DNA of 64,000 nucleotides from Oceanisphaera sp. IT1-181 (GTDB lineage: Bacteria > Pseudomonadota > Gammaproteobacteria > Enterobacterales > Aeromonadaceae), in the NCBI RefSeq assembly GCF_033807535.1, contig NZ_CP136856.1, positions 1,731,001-1,795,000 of the forward strand. Reading direction: 5' to 3'. The notes below the pieces were generated by a model. That model was not told the origin of the DNA, searched no databases, and worked only from the letters and a program-made list of their open reading frames with translations. The position numbers were made by a program, and so were the translations under genes. Shown here in pieces: positions 44,593-54,068 of this stretch. The stretch's first letter is position 1, and each line of letters opens with the position of its first letter.

Positions 44593-44616
44593 ACGGGTGC
44601 AGATAACTGCACCCGT
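44593..44616 (-). terminator. Terminator after the first mshQ
   Basis: A perfect 10-bp stem ACGGGTGCAG / CTGCACCCGT with loop ATAA is followed on the minus strand by TTAATTT. Confidence 0.75.
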
Positions 44617-44671
44617 GAGGTTATGCTGCTGAGACCGGTCAGTTTGGCTCCGTTTCAGCTAATGATATTGG

Positions 44672-47600
44672 TTAATGCACCAATTCGCGGCGGTTAAACA
44701 CCCGGTCGTTCGCGCGTTTGCGTGCGTTTGGTGTGATATGGAGCCGAGCGGGGTCTATTAGGCCTTCGCCATCGATTTCAGCCACCCTCGGCACTAGCCA
44801 ATTTGCGTGCATAACCTGTACTTGTCCCAACCAGCCATCAGGATGTGGATATGCATCTACCTTGAGTACTTTATCTAACACGGTTATTGTAGGTGACTGG
44901 CTCGGCGGTGACTGGATCGTCGTCTCTATAACATCCGGAACACTTGTTGATAACCGATAAGGAAAAACCGTGTCTCGCTGTATACTCCCATCCTCCGCAT
45001 AATAATTTAAATGGGTTTGCATATAACCCGTCTCGCCCGTCGGTAACTCAAGATCGTCGATGGTTAAAAACCCATAACGCAGTTTAGGCTTGTCATGGGT
45101 GTATAAGTGAGCCTCTAACCCGCCCCCAACGGACTCAGGCTTTATATTATCTTGAGGTACCTCGACAACTAATTTTAAACGCTGGATTATATCTTGCTCC
45201 CCCTTTATGTCGTCTTTGGTAAATACTAATCGCATAAACTTGGAGGGTAAAATAGTATGGATGCCAGATTCATAGGGGCCAGTATGTATATATCGGTTTA
45301 ACACTATCTTAACTGGGTTCTTGTTTGATTCGCTTGTCTTGATCATTAGCTCTGCATCGAGATCGTTGCCCGCAGAAAACCTAACATTGTTGCCCAACGT
45401 TAAGCCTTTGGCAAACTCGCCACTGTAACTATGTAACTGCGTACAACCGTCTCTGGTCGGGTCAACGGCGCAGCCTATAATTTCAAACCTGGGCGGTCTG
45501 GGCCAACCGGACATTTCATTAAATCCCACCTCATGGGCACGGTAAACAACATCGTTTGCCAAGTCTCCAGCAAAGGCGGTCACCTTTAGGCGATCCGGCA
45601 CGGTGCGCCCCAAGACTCGGCTATCACCATAGGTGGGTATTACTCCCACACCCTGCGCATTTTTACCGTGAACTGTATAATGATCTTGTACTGTCGCTTT
45701 GATCAAACCTACATGCTGTGATCGGTAGGGCAACAAATGGCTGCCTTTATCACCTGTGTTATTAAAGTTAAGCATCATATCAGTGGTAATCTCCTTATAA
45801 GGAGGTTCCTCTTCTTCATTAATTTTAGGATTACCCTCGAAAAATTCAGAAATTGTCACTAGTCTCTCTGAATTATTAGCCACGTAATTGGTAATCACTT
45901 TGTCACCTTCACCATAGGCTTGCAATCTCAATGGGATCTCTGCGCCCGCTTTACCTAATACAGGGCAGGTAGCGTGCTGAGTTACATAATTAAATTTATT
46001 GTCCTCGCTACCACAGTCTATTGCGTGATCTGCATTTTGTACCCAGGCTATCTTTTTAGGTACAAACCTTATTTTGGAGCGGTATAAAACGCCTGGGTTA
46101 TTTACATCTTGCAACTCCAACTCAAAGGTTGCGGCATTATTATGGGTAACCTTTAATGGTCGCTGTAATCCTGTTGAGCCTAATTCAAGAACTTGTGCAC
46201 TAGCTCTAACTGTTGTTAACCCCTCAGGACCTTCGTAGTTCACAATTTTAAAGTCATCGGCTTGCGATGAAGGAACATCGGGTGCAGCGAGGGCTGTTGC
46301 CTCACCATATACATAGCCATAATCATCTGCATTTTCATAACACAGAGTACAATTATTGAGGCGAAGGCCATCAACAAAACATGTTAACGGGGGTGAGCCA
46401 TCGGGCAAAGGCATGACGCCAAAGGTGTGGTTATTAATTGCAAAGGTCGTGCATTTACCAAGAGTGCTCCCTAGCGGTTGAGTCTTTGTGCCTGTGCTGT
46501 TAATTTCTGAAAATGTAACCAAATTGTCACTGATACCACCATGTATGTTTTTGACAACAAGGTTATTAACTGTTCCTGTAAACTTATAATGACAGTTATT
46601 ATCCGCACAGGCAGACGCGGTCAGTTCATTACTATGGGGAAGATAATTAATCTGATAATGGTCCATACCAGAAAACAGCTTGCGGTCCTCTATAATACCT
46701 TGTTTGTTGAATAAGCTACCTACATTCACGCCGCCATAAACTTTAGCGTGCGACTCCATCGCCAGGTGGTTTGGCGTATATAAATAACCATAAAACGTAG
46801 TATTATTTTTCATTCCCACTCCCTTTGGGAGGTTGTCAGTATGCTGTAACACTAACAATGACTTACCTACTTCACCTATTACAGAGCCACCACTTGGGTC
46901 ATCCACAGGGCCACTACCTGATATTTCAATTTGATTATTTACATTGATAATTGCTCGGTTAGCGGCCAGAGTAAGTTTAGAGTTTTCTGCTACTGTTAGA
47001 GTATCAAACCAATGTTGCTCACCTGCAAGCTGCAAAGCAGAACCACCTTTAACTAACACCCCACCTGCTTGCATATTACCATTAACATATGCTGAGGCGG
47101 AAGCATCCAGTTCAACCCCCCCTTTAGCAATTAAACTCCCATGAAACCTTGATGAATCCTGAAAGTAAACAACTCGATTATTATTGGAGTGAACAATAAT
47201 ATTTATTGGCCTATCAGCGGTACCAAGAGTTGATTTACCCGTTACAGTTACAGTGCCCGTGACGTGAATAGTAACGGGGCCAGAGCCATCACCTAATATT
47301 TTAGCGCCTGATGCTATTGTTAAAGAATCAGCCTTATACGTACCCGCTGCATAGTTTACAACCGCACCCGCGCTAACACTAACAGCGCCTAAATTTTTTC
47401 CTGCAGAACGTTGATCAAAGCTTTTAAAATTCAATGTCCAACTTGGGGATACAGCTTGGTACTTATTTCCAGCTACTTCACAGGTAGAACTATCACATGT
47501 ATTAACAATCCCGCCAAAGTTAATTGTCTTAAATTCTAGCTTGCGATTATTGGTCCCAATGATTTTGGCGTCATGAAGTCCAACCTGACTATCCCTCTTA

Positions 47601-47719
47601 TTACCCTGAGCAGCAAAAGGAAAAGCTTTCTGAATATTATGGTTGGTTAGGTTTTGATTAGCAAAAGCGAACAATGGGGCAAGACAAAAAATTAACCAAG
47701 CACTTTTTAATTTATTCAT
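44672..47719 (-). CDS. mshQ: MSHA biogenesis protein MshQ
   Basis: This is a 1015-residue secreted protein, last gene of the pilus operon. A signal peptide (LIFCLAPLFAFA) is followed by several repeats of the type AKGGVELDASASAYVNGNMQAGG and YGYLYTPNHLAMESHAKVYGGV, suggesting beta-helical or beta-sandwich stretches. The C-terminal MshQ/DUF6701-type region includes SGEFAKGLTLGNNVRFSAGND, LRYGFLTIDDLELP and the end RKRANDRVFNRRELVH. Large MshQ proteins are thought to be pilus-associated, probably at the tip; not shown here. Starts by ATGA overlap with mshP. A shorter paralogue follows downstream. Confidence 0.85.
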   Translation of the reverse strand: MNKLKSAWLIFCLAPLFAFANQNLTNHNIQKAFPFAAQGNKRDSQVGLHDAKIIGTNNRKLEFKTINFGGIVNTCDSSTCEVAGNKYQAVSPSWTLNFKSFDQRSAGKNLGAVSVSAGAVVNYAAGTYKADSLTIASGAKILGDGSGPVTIHVTGTVTVTGKSTLGTADRPINIIVHSNNNRVVYFQDSSRFHGSLIAKGGVELDASASAYVNGNMQAGGVLVKGGSALQLAGEQHWFDTLTVAENSKLTLAANRAIINVNNQIEISGSGPVDDPSGGSVIGEVGKSLLVLQHTDNLPKGVGMKNNTTFYGYLYTPNHLAMESHAKVYGGVNVGSLFNKQGIIEDRKLFSGMDHYQINYLPHSNELTASACADNNCHYKFTGTVNNLVVKNIHGGISDNLVTFSEINSTGTKTQPLGSTLGKCTTFAINNHTFGVMPLPDGSPPLTCFVDGLRLNNCTLCYENADDYGYVYGEATALAAPDVPSSQADDFKIVNYEGPEGLTTVRASAQVLELGSTGLQRPLKVTHNNAATFELELQDVNNPGVLYRSKIRFVPKKIAWVQNADHAIDCGSEDNKFNYVTQHATCPVLGKAGAEIPLRLQAYGEGDKVITNYVANNSERLVTISEFFEGNPKINEEEEPPYKEITTDMMLNFNNTGDKGSHLLPYRSQHVGLIKATVQDHYTVHGKNAQGVGVIPTYGDSRVLGRTVPDRLKVTAFAGDLANDVVYRAHEVGFNEMSGWPRPPRFEIIGCAVDPTRDGCTQLHSYSGEFAKGLTLGNNVRFSAGNDLDAELMIKTSESNKNPVKIVLNRYIHTGPYESGIHTILPSKFMRLVFTKDDIKGEQDIIQRLKLVVEVPQDNIKPESVGGGLEAHLYTHDKPKLRYGFLTIDDLELPTGETGYMQTHLNYYAEDGSIQRDTVFPYRLSTSVPDVIETTIQSPPSQSPTITVLDKVLKVDAYPHPDGWLGQVQVMHANWLVPRVAEIDGEGLIDPARLHITPNARKRANDRVFNRRELVH

Positions 47720-48120
47720 TTAATCACCTCAACTTCAATGTTTCGGATTACGGTTAACTGGTCAGACTCACATTTGGCGGTCGCGGAAATATTGATTTGT
47801 TTGGTGAGCGTCTCACCATCTGTGTCGATACTTTTAATATAGGCGTCGCAACCATTAATCACCGCTGGCGTTCCCTCAACTGCTACTTTTGGGGCACTAA
47901 TATTCGCTAATGAAACAAAAATCTGTTTTTCTAATATTGACTCTGCCGCCAACCGTGCTTTAAAGGCTTGCACTTCATAAACCAATTGCTGGCTGCTTTG
48001 GTTAGATAAGGTAGCAAGGCCGGCCATAAGTGCGCCCATGACTAAGATAATAAAGATCACGCTTATTAGCATGCTGCCACGTTGGCGGGCGTGGCGGCGA
48101 ATAGCTAAGTTAAGGTCCAT
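47716..48120 (-). CDS. mshP: MSHA biogenesis protein MshP
   Basis: This 134-residue protein has an N-terminal pilin-like hydrophobic segment after RQRGS (MLISVIFIILVMGALMAGLATL), resembling PilX-type minor pilin-like proteins but without a classic FTLIE cleavage site. The rest is periplasmic with two cysteines (INGCDAYIK and TAKCESD). It lies between mshO (10-base overlap) and mshQ (4-base overlap), the usual order. Confidence 0.85.
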   Translation of the reverse strand: MDLNLAIRRHARQRGSMLISVIFIILVMGALMAGLATLSNQSSQQLVYEVQAFKARLAAESILEKQIFVSLANISAPKVAVEGTPAVINGCDAYIKSIDTDGETLTKQINISATAKCESDQLTVIRNIEVEVIK

Positions 48121-48865
48121 AAGCCACCTGAAACTGGTTGGGTAATACCAAGTTACCGTCTTGGGTTTTGAGTGACAAAGACATCACCAATAGCTGCAAC
48201 CGTTCGTTATAAGGTTTAAATTTGCTATCGGTGCTAAGTTTGCTCAACATCAAATCGTTGCGCGACCATGTTGCCTCCGTTTTTTCGGCTCGATACAACT
48301 CACTACCTTGCAAACAAAAACGCACTTGCCTTGGCTGCAGTAGCGTATAGCGCTTGCCCATGCCTTCTTTATCAAAACTAACGGTATCAGCAAATGCATT
48401 GCCAAACGTCAAGCGAGACTGCTTAGTGGTTTGATTTTTAAGCTTGGCCACATTAACTGGCAAGGTGTCCGGATAATCTTGCCACACGCTGGCACCACTG
48501 TCGGCACGTACCGCGATATTCACATCTGTAATAATATTTTCTTGCTGGGTCAGCGGAATAATAAACTGTGCCATTTTATTTTTCACTAAACCATCATAAC
48601 TGCCGGCGGCCAATACCGGCACAAAAGACACACATTGGCCATTACTATCATCACTGATATAGACACTGGGGCTGTACGCCAAACTGAGCTCGCGCTTCAT
48701 GCGCTCCATGGCAAAGCGGGCACCGGCTAAGGCTTGGGCGCGCTCGGCGGTACTCACATAACTGTGGGCCATATCGGCAATAAAACGGGTGCTAAAGATG
48801 GCGCTAATACCAATCAGCACAATCACAATCACCAGCTCTAATAAGGTAAAACCACGGGCCCTCAT
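48110..48865 (-). CDS. mshO: MSHA minor pilin MshO
   Basis: This is a 251-residue minor pilin with the type IV prepilin signal RARG-FTLLELVIVIVLIGISA; PilD-type peptidase would cut after the glycine and methylate the phenylalanine. The body is periplasmic, PilW-like. It overlaps mshD and mshP by a few bases each. Confidence 0.87.
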   Translation of the reverse strand: MRARGFTLLELVIVIVLIGISAIFSTRFIADMAHSYVSTAERAQALAGARFAMERMKRELSLAYSPSVYISDDSNGQCVSFVPVLAAGSYDGLVKNKMAQFIIPLTQQENIITDVNIAVRADSGASVWQDYPDTLPVNVAKLKNQTTKQSRLTFGNAFADTVSFDKEGMGKRYTLLQPRQVRFCLQGSELYRAEKTEATWSRNDLMLSKLSTDSKFKPYNERLQLLVMSLSLKTQDGNLVLPNQFQVAYGP

Positions 48866-49437
48866 CGGAGGTTATACCTGTGTAGCTCAAAACTCAGGGT
48901 GTCACTGCTATCAATTGAGATAATCATGGTGATTTTTTTTATAAAAAGGTCTGGATCTGTTTTATCGTAACCTGGATTTAAGGGGGGGGGCAGCTTGACA
49001 CAGGTGGTTACACTAAACCGCGAATACAGTTCAGGTGCATACATCCCAAGATCGCTGGCGAGTGTTTCCCCATCTATAGCACCTAATGCCCCGTTCTCGC
49101 CGTTATCACACCATTTCTGAAAATCGTCCAGCACAAAAAAGTCTTTAATATTGGTGGTACTGGCTTGGTGCACATTTTTACAATCTACGTCTGGGGTTAC
49201 ACCACAGCGGGTTTGCAGGTTGGGGTCATTATTAGTGTCGTATTTTACTGACCAGACTTGTTCGGCGAGCGCTTCGGCTAAGGATGCGGCTCTAAACTGA
49301 AATACCGGATCTAATTGCCGAGGTTGGCTGGCAAAAAACAGCCCTACTCCTACCAACACAATCGCCAATATGGTCAGGCCCAATACAAACTCAATGAGGC
49401 TAACGCCACGGCTGAAATAATAACGGCTAGGGGACAT
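48862..49437 (-). CDS. mshD: MSHA minor pilin MshD, with a C9 tract in the coding sequence
   Basis: This 191-residue minor pilin has the prepilin signal SRG-VSLIEFVLGLTILAIVL (glutamate at +5). Two cysteines (TRCGVTPDVDC) lie near residue 68. The codons for LPPPLN near residue 152 contain nine C in a row (48982-48990 on the plus strand as G). A one-base length change would alter the last 40 residues. Overlaps mshC upstream and mshO downstream. Confidence 0.88.
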   Translation of the reverse strand: MSPSRYYFSRGVSLIEFVLGLTILAIVLVGVGLFFASQPRQLDPVFQFRAASLAEALAEQVWSVKYDTNNDPNLQTRCGVTPDVDCKNVHQASTTNIKDFFVLDDFQKWCDNGENGALGAIDGETLASDLGMYAPELYSRFSVTTCVKLPPPLNPGYDKTDPDLFIKKITMIISIDSSDTLSFELHRYNLR

Positions 49438-50050
49438 GAATATAGCCCTCGGGTTCGATGCGCACTATTTTGGAATCTATCGTAATATCCAGTGCGCCCA
49501 ATTCTGTAAGCGCAATTACATTACCATTATTCTGAGGAATGATATGAGGACGACCGAGATAACTCTGTTCACTCAAATAATCGGTGCCGCTGGCCGGTGG
49601 TAGACCAAATTGCACCACCAAAGCGCGATAGGTTGAAGACGGTGATTTTAGTTTGATGTTGAGGTCTTTTTTACCTAAAAATAGCCCTTGCTGCTCGGCG
49701 GTTTTCAGCTCGCTATCACTCAATAACTCTGCCGTATTACAATCTTTAGCAAGCGAGAAACCACTATTCGTTATTGCCACCCGACCACAACGCGTGCTGC
49801 CACTGCTGCTATCTAACGCCTCAGGGTCGTTCATGGCCCTGAGCTGTGCTTGGCGCAATAAGCCCACTAGGTTATCTGCTTGCAGGCGCTCTTCAAACTG
49901 ACTGTTAATCGCTAACCGCGGCGCGACTACGGCACCTAGAATACCCACCAGTACCAGCACTAATATCATCTCGATCAGGGTAAAGCCCAACGACTTAAAT
50001 TGCCTGTTAGGGTAAGCGAGGTTATGTAATGGCGATGGAGTGTGGTTCAA
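49427..50050 (-). CDS. mshC: MSHA minor pilin MshC
   Basis: This 207-residue pilin-like protein has a long leader before KSLG-FTLIEMILVLVLVGILGAVVAPRL. A GspH/FimT-like body follows, with cysteines in TRCGRVAI and AKDCNTAE. First gene after the major pilin, with 268 bases and a terminator between; no ribosome site problem. It starts the mshCDOPQ group. Confidence 0.88.
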   Translation of the reverse strand: MNHTPSPLHNLAYPNRQFKSLGFTLIEMILVLVLVGILGAVVAPRLAINSQFEERLQADNLVGLLRQAQLRAMNDPEALDSSSGSTRCGRVAITNSGFSLAKDCNTAELLSDSELKTAEQQGLFLGKKDLNIKLKSPSSTYRALVVQFGLPPASGTDYLSEQSYLGRPHIIPQNNGNVIALTELGALDITIDSKIVRIEPEGYIHVP

Positions 50051-50273
50051 TAAAGCATCTCGTTATTGTTCATAGCTAGCGTCCTTGTAGCAAGTGCTTA
50101 AGCCCGGGGAAAGCCTAGTTTGAGTGCAGTAATATTGGGATCAGCTTATAGCTAAAAAAAGGGTTCCAAAATAGGGCTAAAAGTTATTTTTCTTTAAAAC
50201 TATACGGTAAATAAAGTTGTATTAGATGTCTTCGTTAGCCCAGCAAGTTAGCTAACGCTAGCCAAGAGACCCG

Positions 50274-50300
50274 AAAAATAAGGCGGCCTAAGCCGCCTTG
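50274..50300 (-). terminator. Terminator after the major pilin gene
   Basis: AAGGCGGC pairs with GCCGCCTT around a short loop, followed on the minus strand by TATTTTT. It would let the pilin be made in excess over the downstream minor pilins. Confidence 0.8.
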
Positions 50301-50318
50301 CTTAATATCAAGTACTAA

Positions 50319-50849
50319 TTAACAACCCTTAGTGAAAGCTGTCACTGTCGCTGTTTTTGTTTCAGTAACAGCGGCGTTTCCATCTTCCCCACCACCCGTA
50401 GTTGCTTCTGCACGTGCCTGTGTATATTCCACTTGACATTTTTTATCATTATCCGTTGCAGCTGATGTATCACGGTTTTTCGGAGAGAGTATTAATGGCT
50501 TAACATTAGTGCCTGGAGTGATAGTATAAGAAGATGAGAGTGACCCATGGTCTTGTAACATAAGCAGGATACCCGTATTAGTTGCAATAGGATAACCATT
50601 GTAAAAAGCAACATTAGTCCCATCGATATCTACGGCAGCCGCTGAACCTTTATCTTGACCGAGTAAAATAGCTTTAGTATGGGCTAAATTTGCTGCAGAC
50701 TGGATTGAGCTTTTTAATGCGTTAATGTTAGCTTTATAAGCATCACCTTGCAGATTCAAAAACTTAGGTGCAGCTACGGCACCTAATATGCCTAAAATAA
50801 CTATTACTATCACTAATTCAATCAGGGTAAAACCCGCGCTTTTTCTCAT
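50319..50849 (-). CDS. mshA: MSHA major pilin-type protein (MshA/MshB family)
   Basis: This is a 176-residue type IVa pilin with a short 6-residue leader: MRKSAG-FTLIELVIVIVILGILGAVAAPKFLNLQ. The body shows the MSHA pattern (AHTKAILLGQDKGS, DIDGTNVAFYNGYP) and a C-terminal disulfide pair (KKCQVEY ... FTKGC at the end). It is the only pilin gene between mshG and mshC, where Vibrio has mshB and mshA, so MshA is inferred from position and from the strong isolated transcription unit. Ribosome site AAGGAAGCGAAC precedes the ATG at 50849. Confidence 0.85.
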   Translation of the reverse strand: MRKSAGFTLIELVIVIVILGILGAVAAPKFLNLQGDAYKANINALKSSIQSAANLAHTKAILLGQDKGSAAAVDIDGTNVAFYNGYPIATNTGILLMLQDHGSLSSSYTITPGTNVKPLILSPKNRDTSAATDNDKKCQVEYTQARAEATTGGGEDGNAAVTETKTATVTAFTKGC

Positions 50850-50862
50850 GTTCGCTTCCTTG

Positions 50863-50914
50863 TTTTCTTGGTTAATTTTCTTGGTTAGTTTTCTTGGTTA
50901 ATTTTCTTAGTTAA
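50863..50914. repeat. Four 13-bp tandem repeats in the pilin leader
   Basis: Units TTTTCTTGGTTAA (one with final G, one with TTAG) run four times, placed directly before the ribosome site of the pilin gene, in its untranslated leader. Confidence 0.95.
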
Positions 50915-50953
50915 GTAAGGCTGGGCTAAATGCTCAGCATTTAGGTTTACAAC

Positions 50954-51087
50954 ATTATACTTTATTTACTGCTCTTTATTTACTGCTCATTCTTAATAGT
51001 GAGATCATACTGTTCCGACTGAGGCTATACAATAGATACTAGAACAAAAGTAGCACAAGGTGGTGATAAATGTCTCAAATTTGAGAC
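50954..51087 (-). promoter_or_regulatory. Probable pilin promoter with an upstream 16-bp palindrome
   Basis: On the minus strand a perfect -10 TATAAT (50954-50959) lacks a good -35. About 120 bases upstream lies the perfect palindrome GTCTCAAATTTGAGAC (51072-51087), which looks like a regulator site. No sigma-54 element was found. A separate hairpin (AACTGTTAAC/GTTAACAGTT, 51111-51134) follows mshG and may end the upstream transcript. Confidence 0.45.
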
Positions 51088-51150
51088 GACTCACACAAAG
51101 CTCTCAGATTAACTGTTAACGAGGGTTAACAGTTAGCCGCTCACAAGGGG

Positions 51151-52371
51151 TTAGCTGTTTACTAAGCCCACCATGTCCCACATGGGGGTAAAGATACCCA
51201 AGGCTAAAATCAGTACCATGGCGGAGATCACCACGATCAAGATCGGCTCAATTTTAGAAGTCAGGTTGGCCACGTCGTAATCCACCTCTTCTTCGTAAAA
51301 CTTGCCTGCTTCCATCACCATTTCATCCACGCGGCCGGTTTCTTCGCCCACCTTAAACATCTGCAAAATCAACGGCGTAAACACCTTGCTCTGCTCAGCG
51401 ACCACCGACAAGCTGGTGCCCGAGGCGAGCTTATCGGCCATGGCAAAAATAGCTTGGGTTAAATAGGCATTACCGGTGGCGTTACCGGCCAAGGTTAACA
51501 CTTGCACTATGGGCACGCCTGCCCCCAGCATCATGGCAAAACTGCGGCAAAAGCGTGCCAGTAAAATGCGGTTAACTAAGGGGCCAATAATGGGGAGGCG
51601 CAACAATAAGGTGTGCCAGCGCAGTTGGCCGTTTTTCGTTTTCACGTAGCGCCACATGGCGACGCCGCTCAGCACCAGCACCACTATGATGTGCACGATA
51701 TACGTGGTAAAAAATTCCGATGAGGCGATGAGTATGCGCGTCATCAGCGGTAAGTCTGAGCCCATACTGGCAAAAATACCGGTAAAAGCGGGGATCACGT
51801 AGATGTTGACCACCACCATGGCGATCACCATGGCGATGGAGACAAACATGGGGTAGCGGGTGGCGGCTTTAACGCGACGGCGGGTGTCTAATTCCAACTG
51901 AAAATAATGCGATAACTGAGCAAACGCTTGTTCTAGCTGACCGGTGCTCTCACCTACGTCAACCAAAGAGATAAATAAGCTGTTAAAAATATGCGGGTGT
52001 GCCGCCAGCGCATTGGCCAAGGTTTGGCCTTGGTTTAGCGCCTCGGCCACGTCATTTAAGGCACTGATCAGTAGTTTGTTGTCTGTGGTATCGCGCAAGC
52101 CTTCTACGATACGCAAAATGGGAATGCCGGCGCGGGTGAGCGATGAAAACTGCCGACACAAGATCAGTAACACTTCCAGCTTTACGCCGCCGTGTAGAAA
52201 CTGTTGCCAGTTAACACTGGCCGTGACGCTGGCTTTGGCTGCTTTAATTTCGACCGGCATTAAGCCCGCACTCATTAAACTGTCGGCCGCCGCTTGGGCA
52301 GAGGCCGCTTCTAGCCGGCCTTGGTTAAGTTGGCCGCGGGCATTACGCGCCCGATATTCAAAAAACGCCAT
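51151..52371 (-). CDS. mshG: MSHA inner-membrane platform protein MshG (GspF family)
   Basis: This 406-residue type IV pilus platform protein has two repeated GspF domains, each with LARFCRSFAMMLGAGVPIVQ-type and LCRQFSSLTRAGIPIL-type starts, and three membrane helices. The start ATG at 52371 overlaps the mshE stop (TGATG) and gives the family N-terminus MAFFEYRARNA; a start at 52383 is less likely. It ends the mshI-mshG gene block. Confidence 0.93.
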   Translation of the reverse strand: MAFFEYRARNARGQLNQGRLEAASAQAAADSLMSAGLMPVEIKAAKASVTASVNWQQFLHGGVKLEVLLILCRQFSSLTRAGIPILRIVEGLRDTTDNKLLISALNDVAEALNQGQTLANALAAHPHIFNSLFISLVDVGESTGQLEQAFAQLSHYFQLELDTRRRVKAATRYPMFVSIAMVIAMVVVNIYVIPAFTGIFASMGSDLPLMTRILIASSEFFTTYIVHIIVVLVLSGVAMWRYVKTKNGQLRWHTLLLRLPIIGPLVNRILLARFCRSFAMMLGAGVPIVQVLTLAGNATGNAYLTQAIFAMADKLASGTSLSVVAEQSKVFTPLILQMFKVGEETGRVDEMVMEAGKFYEEEVDYDVANLTSKIEPILIVVISAMVLILALGIFTPMWDMVGLVNS

Positions 52372-54068
52372 CAGTCTATCCACTCGCTCAGGCGCAGCAC
52401 TTCACTTAAGGCAATATCCCCGTTGAGGGCAAGCTTAAGCGCCGAGTGCGCCAAGGTAATATAGCGGGGGTCTGCCGCCACTAGCTCGTTAAAGCGATCT
52501 ATATTTTGCTCACGTAGGCTGTCTGCCATGTCGTGGCTAATTTCCAGCCATTCATACACCCCAAGGCGGCCTTTAGCGCCACTTTGGTTACAACTGGCAC
52601 AGCCTGTGCCTTGGTAAAACTGGCCGCCACTGTGCTCAGGCGCTAAATATTGCAAAAACTGCTGCTCGCTTTGCTCAAGAACCTGCTTCACTTTGCAATA
52701 TTGGCATAAGCGGCGTACTAGCCGCTGCGCCAACACGCCTTTTAGGGTGCTGGCCACTAAGTAACCGGGCACCCCCATGTCCATCAGTCGTACGGCTGAG
52801 CTGGGGGCGTCGTTAGTGTGCAGGGTTGAGAGTACTAAGTGACCGGTGAGCGCGCCGCGCATGGCAATTTCGGCGGTTTCTTGGTCGCGCATTTCACCAA
52901 TTAACAGTACGTCGGGATCTTGGCGCAGGCTGGTACGCAAAATAGCGGCGAAGGTTAAGCCTGCCTTGGTATTCACCTGCACCTGATTTACCCGCGACAG
53001 TTGATATTCTACCGGGTCTTCGGCGGTAATAATTTTACGCTCAGGGGTATTAAGCTCGGTTAAGGCGCCGTAAAGCGTGGTGGTTTTACCGCTACCGGTG
53101 GGGCCGGTCACCAGCACAATACCGTTGGGGCTGGCCAGTTTACGACGAAAGGCGGTCAGTAACTCAGGCGGCATGCCGGCTTTATCGAGGCTGCGAATAC
53201 CTTGCGATTGATCCAGCAGTCGTAATACGACGGCTTCACCATATTGCACCGGCATGGTGGCCATACGAATATCAACTGGACTGCCCTTTACGGTTAAGGC
53301 AAAGCGACCGTCTTGCGGCAAGCGGCGCTCGGAGATATCTAAATCGGCCATGATTTTTAGCCGCGAGACTAGCGCCGAGGCGATGTTGACTTCTTTAAGC
53401 TCGGTTTCTTGTAAGCGGCCATCCACGCGCATGCGCAAGCGGATCAGATTTTTATCGGGTTCAATATGAATATCGGAGGCGCCCACTTGCAGCGCATCTT
53501 CAAACATGGAATACAATAACTTAGCCACGGTGGCCTCATTGTCATCCAGGCCTGCGGCTTCCATGGCTGGGCGACTGGGCGCGTTTTCGCCTTGCAGCTG
53601 CTCGGCAAAATGGGCGATATCGTCGGTGCGCCGATAGAGCTGATCGTATAAGGTAAATAACTGGCTTTGCAGGGCCACCGCCAGCTTTATTTCGCGGGGT
53701 AGTAGTAGATTGGCAATGGCATCTTGCACATCCAAATCTGCGGGATCCGACAGCACCACCGTGGCTTGTATATCATCAGCGGCGACCACCAGTGCCCGAT
53801 GGCGGCGCGCATACACCTCAGGCAATAACTTAACCGCTTGGGGGTCTATCTCGATTTTATTGAGATCGAATAACGGTAAATTTAATTGCTTGGCCACAAA
53901 GCCCAGTAGCTCCAGCTCAGTTAATACGCCCATTTTCACCATGATAGCGCCAATGCGCCCGCCTTCGCGCTGCTGCTGCAGCAATACGGTGTCTAATTGG
54001 GTTGGCGTTATCACCTGATGTTCGATAAGCAGCTCACCTAAGCGTTTAGTAAGTCTGTGCTTGGCCAT
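52371..54068 (-). CDS. mshE: MSHA pilus assembly ATPase MshE
   Basis: This 565-residue GspE/PilB-type hexameric ATPase powers pilus extension. The N-terminal MshEN domain has the two tandem c-di-GMP motifs: RLGELLIEHQVITPTQLDTV and, from residue 38, RIGAIMVKMGVLTELELLGF. The ATPase part has Walker A GPTGSGKTTTLYGAL near residue 323, the His box STLHTNDA and a C4 zinc site (CQYC near residue 460, CASC near 498). Binding of c-di-GMP is known for V. cholerae MshE and is expected here. Confidence 0.95.
   Translation of the reverse strand: MAKHRLTKRLGELLIEHQVITPTQLDTVLLQQQREGGRIGAIMVKMGVLTELELLGFVAKQLNLPLFDLNKIEIDPQAVKLLPEVYARRHRALVVAADDIQATVVLSDPADLDVQDAIANLLLPREIKLAVALQSQLFTLYDQLYRRTDDIAHFAEQLQGENAPSRPAMEAAGLDDNEATVAKLLYSMFEDALQVGASDIHIEPDKNLIRLRMRVDGRLQETELKEVNIASALVSRLKIMADLDISERRLPQDGRFALTVKGSPVDIRMATMPVQYGEAVVLRLLDQSQGIRSLDKAGMPPELLTAFRRKLASPNGIVLVTGPTGSGKTTTLYGALTELNTPERKIITAEDPVEYQLSRVNQVQVNTKAGLTFAAILRTSLRQDPDVLLIGEMRDQETAEIAMRGALTGHLVLSTLHTNDAPSSAVRLMDMGVPGYLVASTLKGVLAQRLVRRLCQYCKVKQVLEQSEQQFLQYLAPEHSGGQFYQGTGCASCNQSGAKGRLGVYEWLEISHDMADSLREQNIDRFNELVAADPRYITLAHSALKLALNGDIALSEVLRLSEWID

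Noticed and set aside
50281..51150. Sigma-54 promoter for the pilin gene
   Set aside because: No GG-N10-GC element with adequate flanks was found on the minus strand.
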